Below are positions 1 through 6,191 of a DNA stretch of 8,510 nt, piece after piece. This DNA is from CAMCXT01 sp046302715 (GTDB lineage: Bacteria > Bacteroidota > Bacteroidia > M30B66). A program made the translations under genes and the position numbers. The notes beneath the pieces were generated by a model that did no database searches, had not been told where the DNA came from, and saw only the letters and a list, made by a program, of their open reading frames with translations. Numbering within the stretch: position 1 is the stretch's first letter; the number at the start of each line of letters is the position of its first letter. The DNA is taken from contig JBKCHQ010000031.1 of the NCBI GenBank assembly GCA_046302715.1, forward strand, positions 1 to 8,510, in the 5' to 3' direction.

Positions 1-1565
1 CACCTGTGCTTGCCACCATTCAGGTAAATCCTACGCCTGTTATTGATGTTGAATTTGATAGTTTGGTGTGCCTTGCTGCGGAAACTCAGGTAACCTTTAT
101 TGGAACTGCTGGTACGGGTGCTAGTTTCTCATGGAACTTTGGAAATGCCGATGTAATTGGAGGAAGCGCGGCAGGACCGTTCACACTTGCGTTCGGCAGC
201 ACCGGCTTGCAGACTCTTTATGTATCAGTTGAAGAAAACGAATGTTTAGCTGGGCCTTTAGCTGTCGATGTTAACGTGCAAGGTCTTCCCGAAGCTAATG
301 CAGGGTTGGATGTAAGAATGTGTTCGGGCGATAGCATTCAATTGCAGCCCAACGTAGTTGAAGGATATTCCTATTCATGGTCGCCCTCTGAAATGCTCAG
401 CAGCGCCGATTCAGCGCAGCCCTGGGTGTCTGTAGCAGCGTCGGGTAATGAAGCCTCAACTTATAATTTCGCACTTACCGTTTCAGATGGCCAATGCGTG
501 AATACTGATACCGTTGCGGTGAATGTTTTCCCTATTCCTAATGCACATTTTACTGCTCCTGCAGCTCAATGTATGGCCGTGCAGGAATTTAATTTTGCTC
601 CCGACAACACGTTTAGTGCTAATGCAATTTATGCATGGAATCTTGGTCCACATGCTTTGTCACACACGCCTGGCGATCGTGAGCAGCATAATATTCAATT
701 TGATGCAGCGGGCACGCATACCATTAGTTTACGCGTTATCGATGAGGGCTGCTCTTCGGAGTGGTATACCGATTCGGTTACTGTTTTTGCGCAGCCTTTG
801 GCAACTTTTTCAGCCATCGAAACCAGCGGATGCATGCCGTTTGAAGCTCAATTTAGCGCCAATGATTCGGCCGGTATTCACAATCAATATAAATGGCTTT
901 TTGGCGACGGTTCAACCGCATTGGGTGCTGATGTAAATCACCTATACACCGATGCCGGATATATGTCGGTAACCTTAACTGTAACAGACGAAAATGGATG
1001 TGTTTCAACACAGGCCATGGATCAGTATATTCAGGTGTTTGCATTGCCAGTTGCGGGATTCAGAGCAAGTCCTACCGACATTATTTTGGGTGAGGACGTG
1101 TTGGAATTAACCGACTTGTCGCAGGATGCACGCTTTAGTTATTATGTAATTGCCAATGATACCATTTTAGGTGCTACCGGTACTTATGAGTTTACGCAAC
1201 CCGGTGAATATGAAATTACGCAAGTGGTAGTAAATGCCGAAGGCTGCAGCGACGAGCTAAGTCGAAATGTTTTGGTTCGTTTTGGAACCGAGTATTATAT
1301 TCCGCTTGCGTTTACACCAAACTATGATGGTAAAAACGATGTGTTTAAAGTTGAAGGATCTGAAATTTCGCGTCTTTCTTTGACCATCTTCGATCGTTGG
1401 GGCAATGAGGTGTTTAGCGGATCAGATGCCAATGCGATTTGGGATGGACATTCGGTTCAAACCAATGAGCCACTGCCTGATGGTGTTTACATTTACCAGC
1501 TCGAAATAGTTGACTTCAAAAATCGACTCACTCAAGAGAGCGGAAGCGTTACCTTATTAAGGTAA
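1..1565 (+). CDS. Secreted PKD-repeat protein with T9SS type B C-terminal sorting domain (3' part, start outside window)
   Basis: The frame is open from the left edge to a TAA at 1563-1565, so this is the C-terminal part (about 520 residues) of a larger protein. Counting the GTG at 6 as residue 1, I see about five Ig/PKD-like units (roughly 8-92, 93-176, 177-262, 263-346, 347-426). The clearest is unit four, with WLFGDGST at 297-304 followed by HLYTDAGYMSVTLTVTDENG. Several units carry a Cys near the start and a GC pair near the end, which could form disulphides. Residues about 429-519 match the gliding-motility-associated C-terminal domain: YIPLAFTPNYDGKNDVF, then IFDRWGNEVF, a WDG, and PDGVYIYQLE. 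In this family the domain directs export through the type IX secretion system and release or attachment at the cell surface. The likely role is therefore an extracellular or surface adhesin-like protein; the ligand is unknown. It converges with the minus-strand redox genes. Confidence 0.9.
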   Translation, partial: PVLATIQVNPTPVIDVEFDSLVCLAAETQVTFIGTAGTGASFSWNFGNADVIGGSAAGPFTLAFGSTGLQTLYVSVEENECLAGPLAVDVNVQGLPEANAGLDVRMCSGDSIQLQPNVVEGYSYSWSPSEMLSSADSAQPWVSVAASGNEASTYNFALTVSDGQCVNTDTVAVNVFPIPNAHFTAPAAQCMAVQEFNFAPDNTFSANAIYAWNLGPHALSHTPGDREQHNIQFDAAGTHTISLRVIDEGCSSEWYTDSVTVFAQPLATFSAIETSGCMPFEAQFSANDSAGIHNQYKWLFGDGSTALGADVNHLYTDAGYMSVTLTVTDENGCVSTQAMDQYIQVFALPVAGFRASPTDIILGEDVLELTDLSQDARFSYYVIANDTILGATGTYEFTQPGEYEITQVVVNAEGCSDELSRNVLVRFGTEYYIPLAFTPNYDGKNDVFKVEGSEISRLSLTIFDRWGNEVFSGSDANAIWDGHSVQTNEPLPDGVYIYQLEIVDFKNRLTQESGSVTLLR

Positions 1566-1632
1566 TTTTTAAACGTGCAATTCTAAATTTTCAAAACCCG
1601 CCCGAATTCAATTCGCAGATTTGGCGGAATTC
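1566..1632. other. Convergent intergenic gap with only a weak hairpin
   Basis: This 67-base gap separates two converging stop codons. AATTCGC at 1610-1616 and GCGGAATT at 1624-1631 can pair with one bulged base, but the stem is short and not followed by a T-run on the plus strand. On the minus strand CGGGCGGGTTTT lies just after it. It may serve as a weak terminator; I would not call it firmly. Confidence 0.3.
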
Positions 1633-2340
1633 CTAAAGCCCGGTTTGCTTTTTAAACTCGGCTTCCTCGATAAAGCCCATTTGTTTCCAAACTAGATTTC
1701 CGTCTTTATACAATTCGAGATAGGGGATACCTTTAATACCTTTTTTTGTCAGCAAATCGGCATTTTGGTCGGCATCAATTTTAAGCAGGGTTAAATCAGC
1801 TTTTCTGTCGTTGGATAATTGTGTAATCCAGGGCAGCATTTTCTTGCAAGGAGCGCACCATGCGGCATTAAAATCGACCAGTACATATCCTTTTGCGGAT
1901 GTTGCTTTAGTATAGTCCTCCATGCTCATTCCACCTGAAGTCTTTCCCGCCGTTTTTCCTTCCGAGCGCCATTGTACCAGTCCCCCTTGTAGATTATATA
2001 CTTCCTTAAAACCGAGCGCATTCATTTTCTGCGCTGCCGAACCACTTCGTCCGCCCGAAAGACAATATACCAATACTGGTTTTTCCTTGTTTAATTTAGC
2101 GATGCGCTCTTCGAAATCGGCTCCATTATAATTAATATTAACCGAACCTTTAATGCCGCCATCGGCATACTCCTCGGGGCTGCGCACGTCTATAAGCTGT
2201 ATTTCGGGCAAAGCTAATTTCTGTTCAAACTCTGTTGGACTAATGGTTTTATTAATCGTGCCTTCTTTTTGTGCCACGCCCTGACACGAAAAAAGCACAA
2301 GAATTAAAAGTCGAAATGATTTTGTTGTAAGCGATTTCAT
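1633..2340 (-). CDS. Exported rhodanese-thioredoxin fusion protein
   Basis: This 235-residue protein combines two domains. Residues 1-23 form a signal peptide with hydrophobic core FRLLILVLF. It may be a lipoprotein signal (LFS|C19) or be cut by signal peptidase I at GVA|Q24. Residues about 28-127 are a rhodanese domain with DVRSPEEY at 51-58 and active-site loop CLSGGRS (Cys93), expected to carry a persulfide. Residues about 138-235 are a thioredoxin domain with WCAPC (Cys162, Cys165) and the cis-proline in GIPYLELY (Pro206). Both catalytic sites look intact. I chose the ATG at 2338-2340 because it gives a clean signal peptide and starts 1 base after the upstream thioredoxin stop; the in-frame ATG at 2391 lies inside that gene and adds a non-signal-like stretch. 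The likely site is the periplasmic face of a membrane, with a role in thiol, disulphide or sulfane-sulfur transfer. The physiological partner is unknown. Confidence 0.88.
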   Translation of the reverse strand: MKSLTTKSFRLLILVLFSCQGVAQKEGTINKTISPTEFEQKLALPEIQLIDVRSPEEYADGGIKGSVNINYNGADFEERIAKLNKEKPVLVYCLSGGRSGSAAQKMNALGFKEVYNLQGGLVQWRSEGKTAGKTSGGMSMEDYTKATSAKGYVLVDFNAAWCAPCKKMLPWITQLSNDRKADLTLLKIDADQNADLLTKKGIKGIPYLELYKDGNLVWKQMGFIEEAEFKKQTGL

Positions 2341-2341
2341 T

Positions 2342-2647
2342 TTAAGAGTGGTTGTGAATAATGGTTTTAAGTTGAGCTGCAGATACCACACCCGATTCGC
2401 GCCAAAGTACCTTGCCTTCCTTAAATAATATTAGGGTTGGCACGCTTTGCACTCGAAAGGCGGCCGCAGCGTTTTGATTGCGGTCTATGTCTATTTTAAT
2501 AATGGTAGCGGTATCGCCCAATTCAGATTTTAGCTGTGAGAGAATAGGGGCCATCATTTTACATGGGCCACACCACTCGGCAAAAAAATCAACCAGAACG
2601 GGCTTACTGCCGTTTATCAATTCTTGAAATGAAGATGACTTATCCAT
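2342..2647 (-). CDS. trxA: Thioredoxin (cytosolic)
   Basis: A compact 101-residue single-domain thioredoxin, close to the usual size of about 105. It has the canonical active site WCGPCK (Cys26, Cys29), a preceding VDFFAEW strand, and the cis-proline motif VPTLILF (Pro70). It has no signal peptide, so it should act in the cytosol as a dithiol reductant recharged by thioredoxin reductase. The start ATG is at 2645-2647; no Shine-Dalgarno is evident. The stop at 2342-2344 is followed after 1 base by the start of the exported rhodanese-thioredoxin gene, so the two are almost certainly co-transcribed and may be translationally coupled. The gene symbol is by family resemblance; a genome may hold several thioredoxins and this need not be the housekeeping one. 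Confidence 0.9.
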   Translation of the reverse strand: MDKSSSFQELINGSKPVLVDFFAEWCGPCKMMAPILSQLKSELGDTATIIKIDIDRNQNAAAAFRVQSVPTLILFKEGKVLWRESGVVSAAQLKTIIHNHS

Positions 2648-2678
2648 AATTTTTAGGGACTAAATTCCATAACATCAG

Positions 2679-2685
2679 CAAGGTA
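2679..2685 (-). promoter_or_regulatory. Possible weak -7 element for the thioredoxin pair
   Basis: On the minus strand this reads TACCTTG, one T short of the Bacteroidota consensus TAnnTTTG, about 30 bases before the thioredoxin start. I see no good -33 TTG at the right distance, and no terminator hairpin after the kinase stop at 2723. The 75-base gap could equally be crossed by read-through from the aminotransferase-kinase transcript. Confidence 0.25.
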
Positions 2686-2722
2686 AAATCTGATTATTGT
2701 CATATCCCGTAAAAATGATGTG

Positions 2723-3646
2723 CTAAACCAGCTCTATATCAAACTGTACAAGATCTATGAACTGCTGCACCCGTTCGTCTACCTCCTCAGAGCTCAAATT
2801 CTGGATGCGTTCTGTACCAAAACGCTCCACGCTAAATGAAGCCATTGCCGAACCAAAAATGATGGCTCTTTTCAGATTGTCGAATGAAATATCCTTGGTT
2901 TCGGCCAAATAGCCAATAAATCCGCCTGCAAAACTATCGCCCGCGCCGGTGGGGTCGAATACTTCCTCGAGAGGCAGGGCAGGGGCAAAAAACACTTGTT
3001 CACTGTTAAACAATAGCGCACCGTGTTCGCCTTTCTTGATAATTAAGTATTTTGGACCCATTGCAAGAATTTTTTGTGCCGCTTTAACCAGCGAATATTC
3101 TTTTGAAAGCTGTCGGGCTTCTTCATCATTGATGGTTAACACATCTACCCGCTTTAGCAATGAAGTAAGCTCGGGTAATGCAATGTCCATCCAAAAGTTC
3201 ATAGTATCTAATACTACCAGTTTAGGTCGGGTATGCAAACGGTCGAGTACTTGATGCTGCACCGCTGGGGCAAGGTTACCCAGCATCAGAAACGAACAAT
3301 CCTGATATTCTTGAGGTATTTCGGGATCGAAGGTGGCGAGTACGTTAAGTTGGGTGTCCAACGTATCGCGCGAATTCATGTCGTTATGATAACGGCCGCT
3401 CCAAAAAAAGGTCTTTTCGCCTGCTTTAATTTGAAGTCCGGCAGTATTAACGCCACGTTTTTTTAGCATATCGATAGCATCGGTCGGAAAATCGTCACCC
3501 ACTACTGATACCAGATTTATTTTCTTGGTGAAGTATGAAGCGGCAAGCGAAATAAAGGTGGCCGCACCGCCCACAATTTTATCGGTTTTACCAAAGGGGG
3601 TTTCAATAGCGTCAAAGGCAACGGTACCAATTACAAGTAAGCTCAT
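2723..3646 (-). CDS. PfkB-family carbohydrate/nucleoside kinase, substrate unassigned
   Basis: This 307-residue protein has the ribokinase/PfkB fold, at the usual family length. The N-terminal strand GTVAFD places Asp12 where the family binds the substrate hydroxyls. VGGAATFISLAASYF (from residue 25) is the glycine-rich substrate lid segment. NDEEARQL begins at 173 (the NxxE region for Mg/phosphate) and KKGEHGALLF begins at 204. DPTGAGDSFAGGF begins at 231 and is PfkB signature 2, with catalytic base Asp237. It should transfer phosphate from ATP to a sugar or nucleoside hydroxyl in the cytosol. The substrate cannot be read from sequence; the glycine-rich segment lacks the Asn of the ribokinase GGKGANQA motif, so ribose is not an automatic guess. 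The ATG at 3644-3646 lies 3 bases after the aminotransferase stop, so the gene is second in a two-gene operon. The stop is TAG. Confidence 0.9.
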   Translation of the reverse strand: MSLLVIGTVAFDAIETPFGKTDKIVGGAATFISLAASYFTKKINLVSVVGDDFPTDAIDMLKKRGVNTAGLQIKAGEKTFFWSGRYHNDMNSRDTLDTQLNVLATFDPEIPQEYQDCSFLMLGNLAPAVQHQVLDRLHTRPKLVVLDTMNFWMDIALPELTSLLKRVDVLTINDEEARQLSKEYSLVKAAQKILAMGPKYLIIKKGEHGALLFNSEQVFFAPALPLEEVFDPTGAGDSFAGGFIGYLAETKDISFDNLKRAIIFGSAMASFSVERFGTERIQNLSSEEVDERVQQFIDLVQFDIELV

Positions 3647-3649
3647 ATT

Positions 3650-4849
3650 TTAAATGGTTTTTTGAGGATAAACAGTTAATGCTTCGCGCAATATTTCGAC
3701 GCATTTTTCGAGGTCTTCGCTTTTGAGCACATATCCAATGCGCACTTCGTTTTTCCCACAGTCTTTACTGGCATAAAATCCCGTAGCGGGTGCCAGCATT
3801 ACAGTAGCGTTTTGGTAGCGAAAATGCTCTAAAAGCCATTGGCAAAAATGATCAGAGTCGGCAATTGGCAGACGTGCCATAGCGTAAAATGCGCCTTTAG
3901 GATTTGGGCAAAATACACCCGGTATGCTGTTGAGACCTTTTACCAAACAATCACGTCGGCTAACGTATTCGTTCACTACATGGTCGAAATAACTTTGTGG
4001 GGTGTCGAGAGCAGCTTCGGAGGCAATTTGTCCAAAGCTGGGCGGACTTAAACGTGCCTGTGCGAATTTCAGAACCGTCTGTATAACTTCTTTATTACGG
4101 CTAACCAAAGCCCCGATTCGTGCACCGCACATGCTGTATCGTTTCGAAACAGAATCAATAAGAATTACATTATTTTCGATACCCTCCAGCTGCATGGCCG
4201 AGAAGAATGTTTCGCCGTCGTAGCAAAACTCACGATACACTTCATCTGCAAACAGGTATAAGTCGTATTTAAGTAAAATGTCTCTCAGTTTCTCAAGCTC
4301 GCTCTTCGAATACAAATAGCCAGTAGGATTTCCCGGATTTGAAATAATGATGGCCTTGGTTTTCGAACTTATCAGTTTTTCAAAGTCCTCTACAGGGGGC
4401 AATGCAAATCCCGTATCAATTCCCGACCGAACCGGAATTACTTTGGCGCCCGCCGTCATCGCAAAGCTGAGGTAATTGGCATAAAACGGTTCAGGAATTA
4501 TGATTTCATCGCCTGGATCGAGGCAGGCCATAATTCCAAACAACAAAGCTTCTGAGCCGCCCGTTGTGATGAGGATGTCATTGTGATCAACGTTGATGCT
4601 GTTTTTACGGTAATACTCTGCCAGTTTACGACGATACGACTCATTGCCCGCACTGTGGCTGTACTCAATAACCTTGAGCGGAGTATTTTTAACTGCATTT
4701 AAGGCCTCCGCCGGAGTTTCGATGTCGGGTTGGCCGATGTTGAGGTGATAGATTTTTACACCTTCCGATTTAGCTTTTTCAGCAAATGGAACTAATTTAC
4801 GGATAGGAGAGGAGGGCAGAGCTGAACCTTTTTGTGAGATACTGGGCAT
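3650..4849 (-). CDS. Class I/II pyridoxal-phosphate-dependent aminotransferase (AspC/COG0436-like)
   Basis: A 399-residue fold-type I aminotransferase, full length for the family. Visible landmarks are NIGQPDIETP from residue 37 (substrate entrance loop), TTGGSEAL from 96 (cofactor phosphate region), NPGNPTG at 171-177, ADEVY at 201-205 (Asp202 pairs with the PLP ring nitrogen), SVSKRYSMCGARIG with the PLP Schiff-base Lys236, and Arg370 in NEVRIGYVLK, which matches the arginine binding the substrate alpha-carboxylate. It should exchange an amino group between an amino acid and a 2-oxo acid in the cytosol. Amino-acid specificity is not readable. I chose the ATG at 4847-4849, giving MPSISQKG; the in-frame ATG at 4888 would translate through the terminator hairpin and adds an unlikely 13 residues. 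The kinase gene follows after 3 bases, implying one operon. Confidence 0.9.
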   Translation of the reverse strand: MPSISQKGSALPSSPIRKLVPFAEKAKSEGVKIYHLNIGQPDIETPAEALNAVKNTPLKVIEYSHSAGNESYRRKLAEYYRKNSINVDHNDILITTGGSEALLFGIMACLDPGDEIIIPEPFYANYLSFAMTAGAKVIPVRSGIDTGFALPPVEDFEKLISSKTKAIIISNPGNPTGYLYSKSELEKLRDILLKYDLYLFADEVYREFCYDGETFFSAMQLEGIENNVILIDSVSKRYSMCGARIGALVSRNKEVIQTVLKFAQARLSPPSFGQIASEAALDTPQSYFDHVVNEYVSRRDCLVKGLNSIPGVFCPNPKGAFYAMARLPIADSDHFCQWLLEHFRYQNATVMLAPATGFYASKDCGKNEVRIGYVLKSEDLEKCVEILREALTVYPQKTI

Positions 4850-4850
4850 A

Positions 4851-4883
4851 ATAAAAACAAAAAACCCCGACGGGATGTCGGGG
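4851..4883 (-). terminator. Intrinsic terminator after the DUF1573 gene, ending just before the aminotransferase start
   Basis: On the minus strand CCCCGAC (4883-4877), a 5-base loop ATCCC, and GTCGGGG (4871-4865) form a perfect 7-bp GC-rich stem, followed directly by TTTTTTGTTTTTAT. This is a textbook Rho-independent terminator 25 bases past the stop of the DUF1573 gene. The U-tract runs to within two bases of the aminotransferase start codon, leaving essentially no intergenic space after it. Confidence 0.85.
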
Positions 4884-4885
4884 TG

Positions 4886-4893
4886 CAAAGATG
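4886..4893 (-). promoter_or_regulatory. Possible -7 element for the aminotransferase-kinase operon
   Basis: Minus-strand CATCTTTG followed by CAC matches TAnnTTTG at five of six fixed positions and shares the CTTTGCAC context with the better element upstream of the 4909-5385 gene. Transcription would start about 5-9 bases downstream, inside the first arm of the terminator. The new mRNA would therefore lack that arm and escape the hairpin. No convincing -33 TTG was found. Confidence 0.35.
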
Positions 4894-4908
4894 TTAAATT
4901 CTTAGGAA

Positions 4909-5385
4909 TTATTTACCGCCTTCGAGAGGAGCCATTCCGCTTTTTTTCTCAGGCGAACCTGCATCGGCCGGAGCCGGCTCCACGTTTCCTTTAATGTAAA
5001 GCGTTTTAGTGCCGGTTTTATCCTTTTCTTTATTTTGGATGGTAAGCGTTACGTTTTTGTTGATGGCGCCCGGACGTTTTGTATCATAACTTACTCGAAT
5101 GGTGCCTTCTTTACCAGGAGCAATTTCTTCTTTTGGCCATTCAGGCACTGTACATCCGCATGATCCGCGGGCATTGGTAATTACAAATGCTTCTTTACCG
5201 GTATTTTTAAACTTAAATTCACAAGTGCCATCTCCACCGTGTTTTACGGTTCCATAGTCATGCGTTTCTTTCTCGAACTCGATGTTCGGAGTCCAATTTT
5301 GTTCGGTTGAAGGTGTTGGGGTTTGAGCGTTCGCTGCAACCATTCCGGCTACTGCAAGAACCAAGGTTAAAAATGATCGTTTCAT
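4909..5385 (-). CDS. Exported DUF1573-domain protein (downstream copy)
   Basis: A 158-residue protein with a clear signal peptide: MKR, a hydrophobic core to about residue 17, and cleavage at ANA|Q21. The mature part is a single DUF1573 domain (about residues 33-135): WTPNIEFEKETHDYG, the FKFKNTGKEAFVI strand, the conserved GSCGCTVPEWP (Cys76 and Cys78, a C-x-C pair), an APGKEGTIRVSYDT strand, and a final LYIKGNV. DUF1573 is an Ig-like fold common in Bacteroidota with no settled function; it should be periplasmic or envelope-associated. The C-terminal 23 residues are low-complexity (Pro, Ala, Gly, Lys). It is a paralogue of the gene upstream at 5455-5988, with the same WTPxIEFEK and CGCTxPEWP blocks. 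A promoter-like element precedes it and a strong terminator follows, so it can be transcribed alone. Confidence 0.88.
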   Translation of the reverse strand: MKRSFLTLVLAVAGMVAANAQTPTPSTEQNWTPNIEFEKETHDYGTVKHGGDGTCEFKFKNTGKEAFVITNARGSCGCTVPEWPKEEIAPGKEGTIRVSYDTKRPGAINKNVTLTIQNKEKDKTGTKTLYIKGNVEPAPADAGSPEKKSGMAPLEGGK

Positions 5386-5420
5386 ATTAGTTTGTTGTTT
5401 GTATTTAAAGTTGATTTGTG

Positions 5421-5428
5421 CAAAGTTA
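5421..5428 (-). promoter_or_regulatory. Putative promoter -7 element (TAnnTTTG) for the downstream DUF1573 gene
   Basis: Minus-strand TAACTTTG followed by CAC is an exact match to the Bacteroidota -7 consensus TAnnTTTG, about 35 bases before the start codon. A T-rich TTTTC lies about 17 bases upstream of it as a poor -33 candidate. It sits in the 69-base gap between the two DUF1573 genes, in which no terminator hairpin is visible, so read-through from the upstream copy is also possible. The leader is A/C-rich with no Shine-Dalgarno. Confidence 0.6.
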
Positions 5429-5454
5429 AAGGAATTATCTGTTTTGAAAAGTGA

Positions 5455-5988
5455 TTATTGGGGAATGGGTGAGTTTACGCTGTTACGCGAATTTTGGCCA
5501 TCTGGCTTCATCATGGGTTGTTTCTGATCTGATGAATTGTTGAACTGATTGGCATCTTGTTTATTGGTAACATTTGAAGATGCTACATTGCCTTCAATAG
5601 TTATTTTTAGAGAACCTTGCTGATCGTTTTTACTTGCTGGTGCAAAGGTTACATTTACATCTTTGGTGAATGGGCCAGGTCTGCCTGCTGAATTATACCC
5701 CACTTTTATTTGTGCTGTTTTGCCGGGTTCAATGTTATAGCGTGGCCACTCAGGGGTCGTACATCCGCAACCCGCTTGGGCCGTAACCACAATAATCGGT
5801 TCACTGCCCGTATTGGTAAAATTAAAATCATATTCGGCTTTTGGGCCTTCGGGTATCGATCCAAAGTTGTGTTTCAGTTTCTCAAATTCAATCGTTGGGG
5901 TCCAACTTTGTCCAGCATTTTCTGTTTGAGCGTTTACTCCTAAAATGCTTAATAAGAGTAATGTAGAAGAAAGAAAAAGAGTTTTCAT
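5455..5988 (-). CDS. Exported DUF1573-domain protein (upstream copy, polar tail)
   Basis: A 177-residue protein starting at the ATG 5986-5988. Signal peptide MKTLFLSSTLLLLSILGVNA|Q is cut after residue 20. An in-frame ATG at 6003 would add five residues (MLNFE) and is less signal-like, but cannot be excluded. Residues about 28-135 form a DUF1573 domain: WTPTIEFEKLKHNFG, FNFTNTGSEPIIVV, GCGCTTPEWP (Cys74 and Cys76), PGKTAQIKVGYNSAGRPGPF, and a last strand KITIEGNV. After this comes a tail of about 40 residues rich in Asn, Gln, Ser, Lys and Pro, likely disordered, unlike the shorter tail of its neighbour. Function is unknown; the location is probably periplasm or envelope. It is first in the minus-strand DUF1573 pair and divergent from valS. 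Hand-counted base composition of a sample line is near 37% G+C, lower than valS. Confidence 0.85.
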   Translation of the reverse strand: MKTLFLSSTLLLLSILGVNAQTENAGQSWTPTIEFEKLKHNFGSIPEGPKAEYDFNFTNTGSEPIIVVTAQAGCGCTTPEWPRYNIEPGKTAQIKVGYNSAGRPGPFTKDVNVTFAPASKNDQQGSLKITIEGNVASSNVTNKQDANQFNNSSDQKQPMMKPDGQNSRNSVNSPIPQ

Positions 5989-6038
5989 TTCGAAGTTTAA
6001 CATTTAAGAAATCTGGGTGCGAATAACAATTATCAAGC

Positions 6039-6046
6039 CAAAGATA
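6039..6046 (-). promoter_or_regulatory. Putative promoter -7 element (TAnnTTTG) for the upstream DUF1573 gene
   Basis: Minus-strand TATCTTTG is an exact TAnnTTTG match, 50 bases before the start codon at 5988, implying a leader of about 40-45 bases. A TTG lies only about 12 bases upstream, too close for the usual -33 spacing, so the -33 side is not well supported. Confidence 0.5.
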
Positions 6047-6088
6047 AAAGATAATTCGCAATTATTCTCGAAAGCAGTTTTAGTGAAG

Positions 6089-6103
6089 AAATATTTAATA
6101 TTT
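6089..6103. repeat. Short AT palindrome in the divergent DUF1573/valS intergenic region
   Basis: AAATATT, a single T, then AATATTT: a perfect 7-bp inverted repeat around a one-base centre, lying almost mid-way in the 203-base gap between the two start codons (5989-6191). It could be an operator for a dimeric regulator or merely AT-rich chance. The rest of the gap holds the two promoter elements listed separately and no credible ORF. Confidence 0.5.
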
Positions 6104-6164
6104 AACTGCATTAATTCCCTTCTTAAAGGCTTTGAATCTAAAGATACATTCCTAATTATTTCTC

Positions 6165-6172
6165 TATTTTTG
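6165..6172 (+). promoter_or_regulatory. Putative promoter -7 element (TAnnTTTG) for valS
   Basis: TATTTTTG followed by C is an exact match to TAnnTTTG, 19 bases before the valS ATG. Transcription would start near 6177-6181, giving a very short leader of about 11-15 bases. A TTTG at 6131-6134 is about 30 bases upstream, farther than the usual -33 spacing. Confidence 0.5.
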
Positions 6173-6191
6173 CGCTCCCAATTGCCCCGTT

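Noticed and set aside
523..936. 137-codon plus-strand open frame inside the PKD gene
   Set aside because: It is out of frame with the PKD/sorting-domain protein, which is continuous and well supported. The alternative translation has no domain-like pattern.
1610..1631. Hairpin between the convergent genes as a bidirectional terminator
   Set aside because: The stem is short, has a bulge, and lacks a T-run on the plus strand, so it is listed only as a weak possibility within the gap entry.
2341..2391. N-terminal extension of the rhodanese-thioredoxin protein from the ATG at 2391
   Set aside because: It overlaps the end of the thioredoxin gene and puts a non-signal-like segment before a good signal peptide that starts at 2340.
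4850..4888. N-terminal extension of the aminotransferase from an upstream in-frame ATG
   Set aside because: It would be translated from the terminator hairpin and T-tract (FFVFI). The protein from 4849 already begins as family members do, with a short polar lead before SPIRKLVPFA.
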